Source of the DNA: Candidatus Tectimicrobiota bacterium
Lineage (GTDB): Bacteria; UBA8248
Reading direction: 5' to 3'
Length of the DNA stretch: 5,225 nt
Assembly: GCA_016184445.1 (NCBI GenBank)
Contig: JACPCT010000376.1
Coordinates: forward strand, 1-5,225
Positions within the stretch are counted from its first letter, which is position 1. Every line of letters begins with the position of its first letter. Of the stretch, positions 5,143 through 5,225 are shown one piece after another. Made by a program: the position numbers and the translations under genes. The notes beneath the pieces were generated by a model that made no database searches, was not told the origin of the DNA, and was given only the letters and a program-made list of their open reading frames with translations.

Positions 5143-5225
5143 CTAGGAAGCGAGGATCTCGGTCACCTGGATCTGGGTGAAGGGCTGCCGGTGGCCGCGC
5201 TTCACGCGGATGTTCTTGCGCTTCT
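5143..5225 (-). CDS. rplU: 50S ribosomal protein L21, C-terminal end (partial)
   Basis: This is the 3' end of a gene that enters from the right edge. The last 26 codons, ending in TAG (5143-5145), read [20 protein letters not shown] followed by TEILAS. The basic KRKN...KRGHRQPFT block with a closing Ile-rich strand is the conserved C-terminus of ribosomal protein L21, which binds 23S rRNA in the large subunit. The assignment is supported by the next gene, rpmA (L27), which follows rplU in most bacteria and starts here after a 16-base gap. The 5' part, the start codon and any upstream promoter or L21 leader lie outside the window. Nothing looks unusual in the visible piece. Confidence 0.95.
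   Translation of the reverse strand, partial: KRKNIRVKRGHRQPFTQIQVTEILAS

Noticed and set aside
46..5180. Long plus-strand open frames (46-921, 1605-2933, 2623-3966, 3966-5180)
   Set aside because: They lie opposite strongly conserved minus-strand genes, have Pro/Arg/Gly-rich low-complexity products with no family motif, and cross gene boundaries. They are typical antisense shadows in GC-rich DNA.

Overview
The window is a compact, very GC-rich bacterial operon. All recognised genes are on the minus strand and are read from right to left. The reading order is rplU (3' end only), rpmA, obgE, proB, a fused nadD-rsfS gene, a DksA/TraR-type gene, a LapA/LapB-like membrane TPR gene, and possibly the first codons of another gene at the left edge. 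Gaps between genes are about 10 to 30 bases. I see no internal promoter, no terminator, no RNA gene, no mobile element and no CRISPR array. No stretch over 300 bases lacks a gene.

The order rplU-rpmA-obgE-proB-nadD-rsfS, with a DksA-like regulator and a LapA/TPR protein nearby, suggests a Gram-negative lineage of the deltaproteobacterial type or a related GC-rich environmental phylum. I cannot name a species. GTG (rpmA, dksA-like) and TTG (nadD-rsfS) starts fit a high-GC genome.

Right part (about 3786-5225): ribosomal proteins L21 (end only) and L27, then the ribosome-assembly GTPase ObgE. All are conventional and intact where visible. Middle (1785-3762): glutamate 5-kinase (ProB), then nicotinate-nucleotide adenylyltransferase (NadD) joined in one frame to the ribosomal silencing factor RsfS. 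Left (82-1759): a DksA-like RNA polymerase regulator with a degenerate zinc finger, then a two-helix membrane anchor followed by TPR repeats.

The operon links ribosome parts, ribosome assembly and silencing, proline and NAD synthesis, growth-rate transcription control, and probably envelope/LPS control. It looks like a growth-coordination cluster.

The unusual points are structural. ProB lacks about 38 residues inside its PUA domain, with an 18-base hairpin exactly at the junction. NadD lacks its usual C-terminal tail after the ISATDFR motif and runs straight into RsfS, with an internal Shine-Dalgarno-like sequence and an AUC codon at the junction. The DksA-like protein has CxxT-x17-TxxA in place of four cysteines. 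The TPR protein combines LapA-like and LapB-like parts but has no rubredoxin-type zinc module. I found no wholly new multi-gene system; these altered known proteins are the points of interest.
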